Source: AP-15 sp963777435 (GTDB lineage: Bacteria > Pseudomonadota > Alphaproteobacteria > ATCC43930 > CGMCC-115725). Taken from it: 64,000 nt of DNA. The position numbers and the translations under genes were made by a program. The notes under the pieces were generated by a model. It saw only the letters and a list, made by a program, of their open reading frames with translations, was not told where the DNA came from and made no database searches. Shown here piece after piece: positions 44,467-55,111 of this stretch (positions are counted from its first letter, which is position 1; every line of letters starts with the position of its first letter). The DNA lies in assembly GCA_963777435.1 (NCBI GenBank), contig CAVZQT010000002.1:992001-1056000 (forward strand), written 5' to 3'.

Positions 44467-45627
44467 TCACAGACTAAACCCGACCGGAGCGCGGGCGTAA
44501 AATCGGACGGCATTGTCCCAAAACAGCTTGCGCTTGCGCTCCGGGTCCATCGCCCAGTCGAGCACCAGCGAGACCGACTCCGGAAAGTGGCTTTCGCCAT
44601 GCGGATAGTCCGACGCGTACATCAGCACGTGTTCGCCGATCAGATCGATGACGGCGTCGGTCAGCTTGGCTCCCTCGGGGATCTCGATGCTCTGGAAATA
44701 GCGCCCGCTGGTGACGTATTCGCTGGGCTTGTGCGCGAGTTCGGGGAGTGCGGCCTTGATCGTCTCGGCGTGCTCGTCGAGCCGCGCCATCCAGAATGGC
44801 AGCCAGCCGTGGCCGGCCTCCAACGTGCCGACACGCAAGCTCGGGTAACGGTCCATGACCCCGCTGCCGATCAGCGCCGCCATATTGCGCATGCCGCACC
44901 AGGGATGCGCCGCCGAGCGTTGGAGCCACAGATTGTCCCAGGTGTCCTGCCCGCCCGGCGCATAGGGCGGCATCACGGTGAATGTGTGCAGCACGACCGC
45001 AAGATCGAGTTCGGCGGCTGCGGCGTAGAGCGGCTCCAATGCCGGGTGGTCGAGCGGCATGCCGACCGGCGCGTAGACCATCATTCCCCAGGCCCAGCCG
45101 GCTTGGCCCCAGCGGCGGATTTCGGCCAGTGCACCCTCGACATCGCGGGCGCCGGCCAGGATCACGCCCCCGAGCCGGTTCGGGTAGGTGCTGCAGTAAT
45201 CCGCCATCCAGCGGTGATAGGCGCGGTACATCGCCATCTCGAGGGCGACATCGCCTCCCGCGGTCCAGGTGCCGAACCAGCCCGAGGGCAGCGTCAGGTT
45301 CACATCCACACCCTCATGATCCATGTCCTTGATGCGCTCAGCGGGATCGGCATCGACCAGCGGCGAAGGCTCGCGGGCTCGCTTCACCCCGATGAACCCC
45401 GCCATGTACCCGGCCGGTGCATCGTCGGGTTCGGCCATGCCAAGGCGGCGGCGGTAATGGCGCTGGCCCTTGGTATAGGTCACCTGCCCGGAGCGGCCCT
45501 GCGACTTATACGCCTCCCATTGCCGCAGCCGGTCCTTTTCGGGTTCGCTTAGATAGCCGGCGAGAATGCGCGCGTCCGGGCCGACATGCGTGTCGGAGTC
45601 GAAGATCCGATAACCATCGCGTGCCAT
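44467..45627 (-). CDS. amidohydrolase-2 family metal-dependent hydrolase
   Basis: A 386-residue ACMSD-like TIM-barrel hydrolase. The N-terminal metal ligands are in RIFDSDTHVGPD, the barrel His in VVLHTFTVMPPYA, the acidic ligand in RVGTLEAGHGWLPFW, and the last in MYASDYPHGESHFP. Members hydrolyse C-C or ester bonds or decarboxylate aromatic acids. The ATG at 45627 (MARDGYRIFD) has GGGAGC upstream. It is distantly like the hydrolase at 20366. It belongs to a minus-strand run with the PEP mutase-like gene upstream and the Gfo/Idh gene downstream. Confidence 0.92.
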   Translation of the reverse strand: MARDGYRIFDSDTHVGPDARILAGYLSEPEKDRLRQWEAYKSQGRSGQVTYTKGQRHYRRRLGMAEPDDAPAGYMAGFIGVKRAREPSPLVDADPAERIKDMDHEGVDVNLTLPSGWFGTWTAGGDVALEMAMYRAYHRWMADYCSTYPNRLGGVILAGARDVEGALAEIRRWGQAGWAWGMMVYAPVGMPLDHPALEPLYAAAAELDLAVVLHTFTVMPPYAPGGQDTWDNLWLQRSAAHPWCGMRNMAALIGSGVMDRYPSLRVGTLEAGHGWLPFWMARLDEHAETIKAALPELAHKPSEYVTSGRYFQSIEIPEGAKLTDAVIDLIGEHVLMYASDYPHGESHFPESVSLVLDWAMDPERKRKLFWDNAVRFYARAPVGFSL

Positions 45628-45655
45628 CGCGTGCTCCCTTGATTTGGGTCTAGAT

Positions 45656-46588
45656 CTATCGGCCGCGGTCGCCCAGCGCAAAATAGCGTTGTTCGAGAAC
45701 CTGCTGTTTGGCGCCGCTTTCGCCTTCTTCGGGCACCTCAGGTGTCGGATACGGCCGATCGCGGCGGCTATCTACAAAGGCATCCCACGCCTTCACGCCG
45801 CCCGACTGAAACGCGGTCATAAAGTCCCACAACGCCGCCCAGGTAACGTGATGGGTGAAACCCGGGTACCAGGCGATCGTGACACCGAGCGCCAGATGCT
45901 CATCGAGATCGAGATAACGGCCGAGCTTGCCCTTCATGAATGAGAATGGCCCGGTCACCGCGGCGCGCGCCGCTCGGATTTCGTCGACCGAATGCGGCGA
46001 CTCGAACTGCACCCAATCGACACCGGCCTCCTCGCGGTAGGCGCGCAGCCTGATAATCGTGTCTTCCAAGGTTCCGTCCACGGCATCGCGGGCATAGCAC
46101 TGCGCCATCACCACGAAATTCGGGTCGAGTTCGTTCTTGATATCGACCGCAGCACGGTAGCGCGTAATCGCCTGATCGAACGGCACGACCTCAACGCCCG
46201 CACTCTGGGTCTTGCGCTTACCCTCGATCGGCTGGTCGTCAATCCGTATCCCGGCAATGCCGGCACGGATGCATTCGCGGATCATGCGGCGCACCGCCAT
46301 GATCCCGCCATGACCGGTGTCGCCATCCATGATCACCGGGATCGACACGCTGTCGGCAATCCAGCCGGCAATCGTCACGCATTCAGTCATCGTCGCGGTG
46401 CCGACATCGGCCAAACCGGTATAGGCGCCGACCACCCCGCCGGTGCCGACAAACACCGCCTCGCACCCCGCCTTTTCCATGATCCGCGCATGCGCCGCAC
46501 TCGGCGGATGAAGCACCGCGAGAACCTTATCCCGACGATGGATCAGCTCCTGCAGCCGCGCCGACGTTGATGGTGGCCTTGCGCTCAT
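45656..46588 (-). CDS. isocitrate lyase/PEP mutase family protein
   Basis: A 310-residue alpha/beta-barrel enzyme of the superfamily that makes or breaks C-C or P-C bonds next to a carboxylate. The Mg-binding loop is PVIMDGDTGHGG (residues 84-95), then GIRIDDQPIEGKRKTQSAG, ARDAVDGTLEDTIIRLRAYR and DWVQFESPHSVDEI. In true isocitrate and methylisocitrate lyases a KKCGH motif carries the catalytic Cys; here the segment reads EGKRKTQS, so that Cys is missing. A hydrolase, decarboxylase or carboxyvinyl-type function is more likely. It heads the five-gene minus-strand set. Confidence 0.88.
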   Translation of the reverse strand: MSARPPSTSARLQELIHRRDKVLAVLHPPSAAHARIMEKAGCEAVFVGTGGVVGAYTGLADVGTATMTECVTIAGWIADSVSIPVIMDGDTGHGGIMAVRRMIRECIRAGIAGIRIDDQPIEGKRKTQSAGVEVVPFDQAITRYRAAVDIKNELDPNFVVMAQCYARDAVDGTLEDTIIRLRAYREEAGVDWVQFESPHSVDEIRAARAAVTGPFSFMKGKLGRYLDLDEHLALGVTIAWYPGFTHHVTWAALWDFMTAFQSGGVKAWDAFVDSRRDRPYPTPEVPEEGESGAKQQVLEQRYFALGDRGR

Positions 46589-47090
46589 GGCGATCCCCCT
46601 TAGTCGAGCGTTCGGCCATTATAATACCGCGCAAACGGCCCATGGTGCCGAACTCGCTGCGGCCGAGATTTTTCTAAGCTGCACTCAAAATGCGCAGCAA
46701 TGTCGGTTTGGACCAAAGAGCGGCCTTTGACTAACCCGCGGCCCATCAATTTCCTAGAGCGCGCCGCGCCGCATCACCTGCTCAACGAAGATCATGACCA
46801 GCTGCTGCACCGAAACAATCGTCCCCGGCACGCCACCCAGGGTCTTCGGCAAATGGGCCACTTCAATTGCCACCTCACCGCCTCACCTCATTGCGGCCGC
46901 CTCAGCACCGGCGGGCGTCGAGAAGTGCGTGACAGAGGCGGTTTCCGGGCGGCCCGGATGATCCTGGATGACTGTGAGCCGGTCGGCATCCCCGAATTGC
47001 TCTGATCTCAGATTGGCTTGGTACGGCTGGTTTGCGGAGGCGGCATTCGTGGCACCGAATTTAGTGTACGAGCCGCCAGCAACGTTGCGT
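46589..47090. other. region without a supported gene
   Basis: Upstream of the PEP mutase-like gene no frame resembles a known family. It should hold the promoter of the minus-strand metabolic genes. Several short frames exist on both strands with no start signal. Confidence 0.35.
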
Positions 47091-47148
47091 GCGAGTTTAG
47101 CGGAATCTCCCATAAAATATTAATTATGGGGTTTTCCGCTAAACTCGC
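47091..47148. repeat. 58-bp inverted repeat with 8-bp AT spacer
   Basis: Arms of 25 bases, GCGAGTTTAGCGGAA plus CCCATAA on the left (47091-47115) and TTATGGG plus TTCCGCTAAACTCGC on the right (47124-47148), differ at only three positions. The spacer is AATATTAA. The layout, long arms with an 8-bp AT core, resembles a recombinase target; a terminator or element end are alternatives. Confidence 0.85.
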
Positions 47149-47385
47149 GCTTCGCAGACGCAGAAGACCCCGGTTCAGCTCCAGCGCGTTGTGTGCCTCC
47201 GGCCATCCAGCCAATCAATGGCAGCTCCGCGCCCGTATCTCGTTCTAGGCGTCCGAAGCTAGGAGGTTGCGCCCGTTTGCGATGTCTTGCGCCCGACCGA
47301 CCCAGCTGAATGGCATGCCGACTTTTGGCAATCTCGCTGGGGTCAATCGGCACATTCTGTCCCGACGAAGCTGGTATTTTCACCT

Positions 47386-48727
47386 AGGGAAACACTGAAC
47401 AATGCCGCTACCGGGACATGGTCGCCGGAGGGTGAATTTTGACGAGAGCAGTTCGCAGGCGGCGGGTTCAGTCAGCAGAATTTCCAGCTCGATCGCGGGT
47501 AATGCCCAACCTTCGGGCATCGTCGTGTGATTGGTAAACTCCGGATCCTGATGCCTTTGCTGGCGCGAGCAGCGTCTTTTTGACAATCACCAGATTAGCC
47601 AGGGCGAACAAGGTGTGGAGCTGCGCGGTGTTCTTGGCCAGCCCGCGGTAGCGCAGCTTCTTATGGCGGAAGCGGTTCTTGACGAGCGGTTCTTGACGAT
47701 ATGAAAGGGGTGCTCGACCCCCGCTTTCGCGGGGGCAGGCTCCAGGCCCGCACCTGCGCCAACCCCCGCTCCTCCGCCTCAGCCAGATCGCGCAAGGCTT
47801 TTGGCAGGGCTTTGACAATATGGCGCTTGACCGCGATGTTCCACGACACCGCGCGCTCGGCGTGTTCGGGGCGCCTGGCCGCCCCGCTGTAACCGGCATC
47901 GGCGAAGACCGCTTTCTCCCGGCCGTGCAAGACCGCCGCCATCTGGGTGATATCGGCTGCTTTGGCGGCGGTGCCCTTGAGCGAGTGGACCACACCCGAG
48001 GCGACATCCACCCCGATATGCGCCTTCATCCCGAAATGCCACTGGTTGCCCTTCTTGGTCTGATGCATCTCGGGATCGCGCGCTTTCTCCTGGTTCTTGG
48101 TCGAGGTCGGGGCGGCGATGATTGTGGCATCGGTCCTCGCGAAAGCGGGGATCGTGCCCCCTGTTCAAGCCAGGGGCAGGCTCTAGCGCATCAACAACCC
48201 ACGCTGCGCCAGCATCGCGCTGACCTCCTCAAACAGACCTTTGGTCAACTCGTGCTTTTCCAGCCAATGGCGGAAGCGCAGCACCGTCGTTGCGTCGGGC
48301 ACCGGGTCGCGGTTCAGATCGATGCCGGCAAAGCCGCGCAATGCCTCGCTGTCATAAAACGCATCCTCGACCGTCTCGTCGGCGAGCCCGCACCACTGCT
48401 GCACAAAGTAGACCCGCAGCATGCGCTCCAACCCGATCGGCGGGCGGCCGCGCTCGCCCTTCCGGGTAGAGCGGCTGCAATCGCTGCACCAGCCGTGCCA
48501 GAGCCTGCCCCGGCGCAGGCCGGGGCGCCACCGCTTCCATCTCGGCGAGAAACCCCGGCTTTCGCCGGGGCAGGCTTTGTCCGCCGCGTCGGCTTTTTCT
48601 TGCGGGCATACTCTGCCTGCAAAAAGCTCCCTTGCCGCTGCATCGCCCCGCCCCTCCGCCCCCCCCCCCGACCCGCCAAATTTATCCGACGCACACCCCC
48701 AAATCCCGACTTATTTCAATGTTTTCC
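47386..48727 (-). mobile_element. IS5-type element (copy B), nearly full length
   Basis: About 1.34 kb bounded by GGGAAACACTGAAC and CAATGTTTTCC, imperfect inverted repeats shared with copy A. CTAG on the left and CTAA on the right flank it, close to the YTAR duplication of the IS5 group. It cuts off the 5' part of hsdM. Inside it are three GC-rich palindromic units (around 47718-47735, 48136-48186 and 48501-48580). Confidence 0.85.
47583..48640 (-). pseudogene. IS5-family transposase, disrupted
   Basis: One stretch (48183-48431) gives MLRVYFVQQWCGLADETVED and DATTVLRFRHWLEKHELTKG, the N-terminal DUF772 domain. Another (47661-48168) gives HQTKKGNQWHFGMKAHIGVD with a catalytic Asp, and KAVFADAGYSGAARR. 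A third ends with KLRYRGLAKNTAQLHTLFAL. The breaks fall at palindromic units of the ccccgGCTTTCGCcgggg type, which look like inserts into the gene. The transposase cannot be made from this copy. Confidence 0.82.
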
Positions 48728-50041
48728 TAAGGGATTCCGAAAGGACGGCGCCAAGAACCGGCTGCGCGAGCAGGACATCCACAAGATCGTGGATACCTTC
48801 CGCCGGCAGGATGAGAGCAGCCCGCACTATGCGCGTATGGTGCCATTAGACGAGATTGCCGACCCAAAGAACGACTACAACCTGAATTTACCGCGCTACA
48901 TCGACAGCACCGAGCCGGAGGACCTGCAGGACATCGAAGGCCATGTGCGCGGCGGCATTCCCGAGCGGGACCTCAACGCCCTCGGTGACTACTGGGAGAT
49001 TATGCCCGCCCTGCGCTCAGTTCTCTTTAAACCGGTGCGCCCCGGCTATTATCGGCTCAACCTTCCTGCAGGCGAGGTTAAGCCTGCAATTTTCGAGCAT
49101 CCGCAGTTCACGGCCTTCAATGACACCGTGACGAACCTTTTCGCGATATGGAAACAGGAGAACACGCAGCTTCTGCTGGGATTTACGACGGACGGTCACC
49201 CGAAGGCGCTGATCGAGACAATCTCCGAAAGCTGCTGGCCAGCTTTAGGGGTGCGCCGCTGCTTGATGCCTATGACATATACCAGCACTTAATGGATTAC
49301 TGGTCGGAGGACATGCAGGACGACACCTACCTCATCTCCGCTGTTGGCTGGACCGAGGGCGCCCAGCCGCGCGAGATCCGCCAGGTCAAGAACAAGGAGG
49401 GCAAGCTGGTCTGGCCAGAGAAGGAGGACTACAGGCGCGGCAGGCGCCGCTTCAAATCCGACCTCGTGCCCGCGGCGCTGGTCATCAACCGCTACTTCGC
49501 CGTAGAGCGCGACGCGATCTCGGCGCTGGAAGCCGAACTTGCCGTCATGGACCAGCAGCTTGACGAGAAGCGCGAGGAACAGGGCGGCGAGGACGGCCTG
49601 CTCGCCGAAGTCGTCGAAGGGGAGGGCGACAAGCAGAAGATCACAGTCAAAGCCGTGAAGGCGCGGCTCAAAGAGATCCGGGGGGACCCCGATTACGCCG
49701 ACGAACGCGCGGCGCTCGAAGACTACGCCGCGCTGCTCGGCCGACAGGCCGATACCAAGGTCACGCTCAAGACCGCGCAGGAGGCGCTGGCGGAAAAGCT
49801 CGACGCCAAGTATCGGAAGCTGACCGAGGACGAGATCAAAAAGCTGGTTGTGAACGACAAGTGGCTCGCCACCCTCGCCGCTGCTGTGCAGGGCGAACTC
49901 GACCACGTCTCGCAGACGCTCACCGGGCGCATCCGACAGCTCGCCGAACGCTACGCCACGCCGCTGCCGCTTCTCACCGATGAAGTTGCCGCGCTCGCCG
50001 CCCGCGTGGACGGACACCTGAAGAAGATGGGGGTGGTATGA
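48728..50041 (+). pseudogene. hsdM: type I restriction-modification DNA methyltransferase subunit, 5'-truncated
   Basis: Only the C-terminal part of HsdM remains: DGAKNRLREQDIHKIVDTFR, YARMVPLDEIADPKNDYNLN and LPRYIDSTEPEDLQDIEGH. After a frameshift near 49240 come LDAYDIYQHLMDYWSEDMQD and, near the 3' end, LTEDEIKKLVVNDKWLATL. The N-terminal methyltransferase domain with the NPPF and SAM motifs was lost when the IS5-type element inserted at 48727. HsdM normally pairs with HsdS to methylate adenine. The stop overlaps the hsdS start as ATGA. Confidence 0.9.
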
Positions 50042-51217
50042 ACACTGCAGGTCAGTGGAAGACTACGCCATTGGGAGAGGTCGTAACGTTCCAGCGTGGA
50101 TTTGACCTTCCTGAGAAAGCAAGGAAGCGCGGCAATGTGCCAATCGTTAGCTCGGCCGGTATTACCGGCTTCCATGATCAGCCGATCGTCTCACCCCCAG
50201 GTGTTGTTACAGGCCGATATGGGACTATTGGCGAGTTATTCTTTCTCACCAGTCCGTTTTGGCCACTAAACACGACGCTTTATGTCCGCGATTTCCACAG
50301 AAACGAGCCCAACTTCATCTACTACCTACTGCAGAAGTTCGATTTCGCTACTTTCAGCGGCAAGAGCGGGGTGCCGGGAGTCAACCGCAACGAGCTACAC
50401 CGAGAGACAATCGCTCTCCCAACGGATCTAAGCGAACAACGCGCCATCGCGGGGGTGTTGAGCGATGTGGATGGGCTGCTGGGCGGGCTGGACCGGCTCA
50501 TCGCCAAGAAGCGGGACCTCAAACAGGCCGCCATGCAACAACTCCTCACCGGCCACACTCGCCTCCCTGGCTTCAGCGGGCAGTGGCAACCAAGACGATT
50601 GGAGCACGCAGGGCACTGTTTGCGGGGCGTCAGCTATCAGGCTGAATCCGATCTCTCCACCCATGACACTATGCATACCAAACGGTTGCTCAGAGCCAAC
50701 AATGTCCAAGAAGAAGTGATTGTAACAAACGAAGTGCAATTCGTAAGCGCTGCACGTGTGTCACCGCGCCAGATTTTGAGAGAAAACGACATTGTGATTT
50801 GCATGGCGAACGGTAGCAAGGCGCTCGTTGGCAAAGCGGGAATCTTTAGCGCAAGAGACGATCATGAATACACCTTTGGAGCATTTATGGGATGTTTTCG
50901 CACCGAGCCAGCGGTAGCGAATCCCGTCTTTGTGTTTTATATTTTCCAGACAAACCAATACCGGATTCACATCAACAATCTTCTTGCTGGCTCTAGCATC
51001 AACAATTTCAGGCCAAGCAGCAATCGAATCACTTAAGTTTCTATTTCCCGAGGCTCCCGAACAAACCGCCATCGCCGAGGTGCTGAGCGACATGGACGCG
51101 GAGATCGCGGCGCTGGAGCAGCAGCGCGAGAAGACCCGAACCCTCAAGCAGGCGATGATGCAGGAACTGCTCACGGGCAAGACGCGGCTCGTGAAACCCG
51201 AGGCGGCCCATGCCTGA
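50038..51217 (+). pseudogene. hsdS: type I restriction specificity subunit, one frameshift
   Basis: The first 330 residues give TRD1 (TPLGEVVTFQRGFDLPEKAR, FWPLNTTLYVRDF), the central helical spacer EQRAIAGVLSDVDGLLGGLD, and TRD2 (LLRANNVQEEVIVTNEV, ENDIVICMANGSKALVGK). A one-base insertion near 51026 shifts the frame before the second conserved helix EQTAIAEVLSDMDAEIAALE and QAMMQELLTGKTRLV. The two repeated helices are the hallmark of HsdS, which chooses the bipartite target site. The start overlaps hsdM, the end overlaps hsdR. Confidence 0.9.
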
Positions 51218-54200
51218 ACAACCCCGTTCCGAACGCAAGACGCAGAACCGCGTCGTCGCGCTATTCACCGATCCGGCCCGCCCGGATTGCCTCGACTACC
51301 GCTACCTCGGCGAATGGCGCGACCGGGCGAATAACCGCTGCATCGAGGCCGAGCTGCTGCGGGACAACCTGCAAGCGCGCGGCTACTCGGAGGCGCACAT
51401 CTCCGCCGCCCTGCAGAAGCTCTTTGCCGCCGCGGACGCTACCGGCATCACGCTCTACCAGGCCAATCTGCGCACCTACAAGCTGCTGCGCTACGGCGTT
51501 GAGGTGCAGGTGGCGGCCGGCAGGCCCTATGACACCGTGCATCTGGTGGACTGGGAGCACCCGGAGAGGAACGACTTCGCGCTGGCCGAGGAAGTGACGC
51601 TCAAGGGCGGCTACGAGCGCCGGCCCGACATCGTCCTATACCTCAACGGCATCGCCATGGCGGTGATCGAACTCAAGCGCAGCTCGGTGAAGGTTGCCGA
51701 CGGGGTGCGCCAACTCATCACCAACCAGGAGGAGATCTTCAACCTCCCCTTCTTCCCCACAGTGCAGTTGCTCCTGGCGGGCAACGATTCGCAGGGCCTG
51801 CGATACGGCACGGTGACCACACGGGAAGAGTTCTTCGTCGGAGTGGAAGGCGGCGCCGGTGCCGGAGCGCGCGTCCGTGCCGCCCGGTGCGCTGCTGGAC
51901 CGACCGCTGGCCGATCTGTGCGACAAGGCGCGGCTCTTCGAGCTGATCCGCAACTTCATCATCTTCGATAATGGCATCAAGAAAGTGCCGCGCCAGCACC
52001 AGTTCACGGGCGTCAAGGCGGCGCAGGAGCGCATTCGCCAGCGCGAGGGCGGCGTCATCTGGCACACGCAGGGCAGCGGTAAAAGCATCCTGATGGTGCT
52101 GCTCGCCAAGTGGCTGATGGAGCACGACCCCCAGGCGCGCGTTCTGATCGTCACCGACCGCGACGAGCTGGACAAGCAAATCGAGGGCGTGATGAAGAAT
52201 GCCGGGGTCGTGGCCGATGATGCGCTCTCGCCGCGCATCATCAGGCGCGACGGAGTTCGTCGCCAAGCTTGGCGCGACGATGCCCCGCCTTCTCTGCGCG
52301 CTGATCCACAAATTCGACCCTGGCGACCTCAAGGGTTCGCCGCCGCCGGTGCATGGGCGGTTTTATGTCTTCGTGGATGAATGCCACCGCACCCAGGGCG
52401 GCGACATGAACAAGCAGATGAAGCGCTGGCTGGAGGGCGCCATCTTCATCGGCTTCACCGGCACGCCGCTGCTGCGCAAGGACAGGCGGACCACGCGCGA
52501 GGTCTTCGGCACCTACATCCACACCTACAAGTTCCACGAAGCCGTGGCGGACAAGGTGGTGCTCGACCTGAAGTACGAGGCCCGCGACGTGCCGCAGCGC
52601 ATCACCTCGCCACACGCCATCGACGCATACTTCGAGCGGAAGACCAAGGCGCTGAACAATTTCCAGAAGGCGGTGCTGCGCAAGCGCTGGGCGACGATGC
52701 AGGAATTGATGAGCGCGGGGGAGCGCAAGCAGCGAATCATCCACAGCATCATCGAAGATTTCGACCTTAAGCCGCGTCTCAATAACGATCGGGGCACGGC
52801 CATCCTTATCGCGGCGAACATCTACGACGCCTGCCACTACTACCGGCTACTCCAGAACACCAGCCTTGGCCCGTTCTGCGGCATCATCACCTCCTACGAG
52901 CCGAACCACAACGCGATCTCGCGCGAGCCCGCCAATAGCGACGAGCGCTACAAGTTCGATACCTACACGAAGCATGTTCTAAGAAGCAGCCAGACTACCA
53001 AGGCCTACGAAGACGAGGCCAAGCGCCGGTTCATCGAGGAACCGGCGAACATGAAGCTGTTGATCGTGGTAAGCAAGTTGCTCACCGGTTTCGATGCGCC
53101 GAGCTGCACCTACATCTACCTCGACAACGAGCTGCGCGACCATAACCTCTTCCAGGCCATCTGCCGCACAAACCGGCTTGACGGCGACGACAAGGATTAC
53201 GGCTACATCGTCGATTTCAAGGAGCTGTTCAAGGACGTGCAGCAGGCGATCGCCGTCTACAACTCCGACGAGCTAGACACCGACGAAGGCAATGGCGGCA
53301 GCAACAACGTCGAACTCAAGGACTGGCTGAAGGAGGGCAAGAAAGCAGCTCGACACTGCGCGCGAGGCGTTGCACTACCTTTGCGAGCCCGTGCCGTCGC
53401 CGCGCGAGATGGAGCAGTTCCTGCGCTACTTTTGCGGCGACGCTTCCAACCCACAAGCACTCACCGAGACCGAGCCTCTGCGCATCGCGTTCTACAAAGC
53501 TGTGGCCACTTTCGTACGCGCCTACGCGGATATCGCGCAAGAGCCTGATCAAGGCAGGTTATACCGACGCCGAAGTCAGCGGCGCTGAAGAAGGAGGTAG
53601 AATTTTACGGCGACGCTGCGTAACGCCATGAAGAAACACTCCGGAGAGGAGCTGGACATCAAGCCCTACGAGGCTGACATGCGCCACCTTCTCAACACCT
53701 ATGTCCAAGCCGACCCGGCGCCGGACCTGGGCAATCTCAGTTCGCTGTCGCTCACCGACCTCATCATCAAGACCGGCATCCACGACGCAATCGCCCGCAA
53801 ACTAAACGAGAGGGGCAAGCTCTCGCGCAATGCAATCGCGGAGGGCATCATCAACAACGTCCGCAAGACCATCATTCGCGAGCAACTCACGGACCCGCGC
53901 TTTTACGAGGAGATGTCGAAGCTGCTTGAAGACCTCATCCAACAGAGCCGCGACGACGCGGCGGCTTACGAGCAGTTCCTGAAAGCTGCCGAGGATCTGG
54001 TGAATCGGCTTGGGCAAAAGAACAGTGGCAACCATCCAGTGGTGCTCAACGCTCATCCGGGTGCGATTGTGCTGTTCAACAATCTGGCCGTCATACCAGC
54101 GACGGCCTTCCAGTGCCCCGCTGACGATGATGCCAAGGCGAAGATTGCACTTGCGCTCGACCGGGCTATGCGCGAACACGCGCCGGCCGGCTGGAAGGGT

Positions 54201-54314
54201 GACGAGACGCGGGAGAAACAGGTGCTCAATGCTCTCTTCCCTATCATGGGCCGGGACCGCGACGCCACGCGCGCCATCTTCGAGATCATCAAGCAACAGG
54301 CCGGCTACGCATGA
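51210..54314 (+). pseudogene. hsdR: type I restriction endonuclease/translocase subunit, several frameshifts
   Basis: Frame pieces together cover a full HsdR. The N-terminal nuclease part has GGYERRPDIVLYLNGIAMAV and IELKRSS (the D...ExK site). The next frame has Walker A VIWHTQGSGKSILMVLLA and VLIVTDRDELDKQI. A third holds the DEAD-like FVDECHRTQGG, FIGFTGTPLL and LTGFDAPSCTYIYLD with FQAICRTNRLDGDDKDYG. The C-terminal part is at 53370-54314 (LSLTDLIIKTGIHDAIARKL). At least four indels break it, near 51830, 52240, 53340 and 53550. HsdR cleaves unmethylated DNA after ATP-driven translocation. Confidence 0.9.
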
Positions 54315-55028
54315 CTGAGATCATCCGGCTCGGGACATCGAGATCGACGTGACGCGCAAGGCCATAAAGCACGCTCACCTTTCCGTGCATCCGCCGAATG
54401 GACGTGTGCCTCTCGTACCCCGTCGGCGACGCGGTTGGAGGTGGCGCGCGCCTTCGCGATCGCCAAGCTCGGCTGGATTCGGGAGCAGCAGTCGAAGCTT
54501 CACGGACAAGCGCGCGAAGGGCCGCGGAAATTCGTCGAGCGGGAGTCGCACGATCTCTGGGGACGCCGTCACCTACTGACCATTCGCTACCAGGAGGCAA
54601 CGCCTTCCGTCGTAGTCGACCATCGCCGCATCACCCTCTCTGTGCGCCTAAATGCCAGCTCCGCCAAGCGGGCTGAGGTCATGCATGAATGGCATAAATC
54701 CCTGTTGCATACAGCCATTCCGGCGTTGATCCAGAAGTGGGAACCGAAGCTGGGCGTGAAAGTGCACCGTTATTTCCTGCAACGCATGAAGACGAAGTGG
54801 GGAAGCTGTAACCACCGCGCCGGCCATATCCGCCTGAATACGGAACTCGTGAAGAAGCCACGCGACCTGCTGGAATACGTCGTCGTCCACGAGATGGTTC
54901 ATCTGGTCGAGCCGACGCATAACCAACGATTTATCAGCCTTCTGAACAAGCACTACCCCGCTTGGCACGAGGCAAGGGCGGAGCTGAACGAATTGCCCTT
55001 GAGCGCTCAGAGTTGCGAACTCCTTTAG
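54311..55028 (+). pseudogene. YgjP-type M48-like metallopeptidase, 5' frameshifts
   Basis: The larger intact part (from 54435) has LTIRYQEATPSVVVDHRRI, RMKTKWGSCNHRAGHIRLNT and the zinc site YVVVHEMVHLVEPTHNQRF, with HEMVH as the HExxH motif. The first 120 bases (RKAIKHAHLSVHPPNGRV) are in other frames, so at least two single-base deletions lie near 54336 and 54400. A predicted metallopeptidase of this DUF45 type often sits at the end of type I restriction operons. The ATG overlaps the hsdR stop. Its role there is unknown. Confidence 0.85.
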
Positions 55029-55111
55029 CTCACCTTCTTAATTACCAATCCCGCCGAAGGGCGTAATCGACCCATGGCGAGATCGCCGGGACTGACAACC
55101 GCCGCGACGGC

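Noticed and set aside
44587..45552. 321-residue plus-strand frame opposite the amidohydrolase
   Set aside because: Antisense to a complete metal-site-containing gene; His/Arg-rich shadow.
47700..48580. CRISPR-like repeat array
   Set aside because: The palindromic units are irregularly spaced, vary in sequence, and no cas gene is present.
47820..49292. 490-residue plus-strand frame running from the IS into hsdM
   Set aside because: The first 300 codons are antisense to the transposase. Only the last part is real hsdM; the fusion is an accident of IS insertion.
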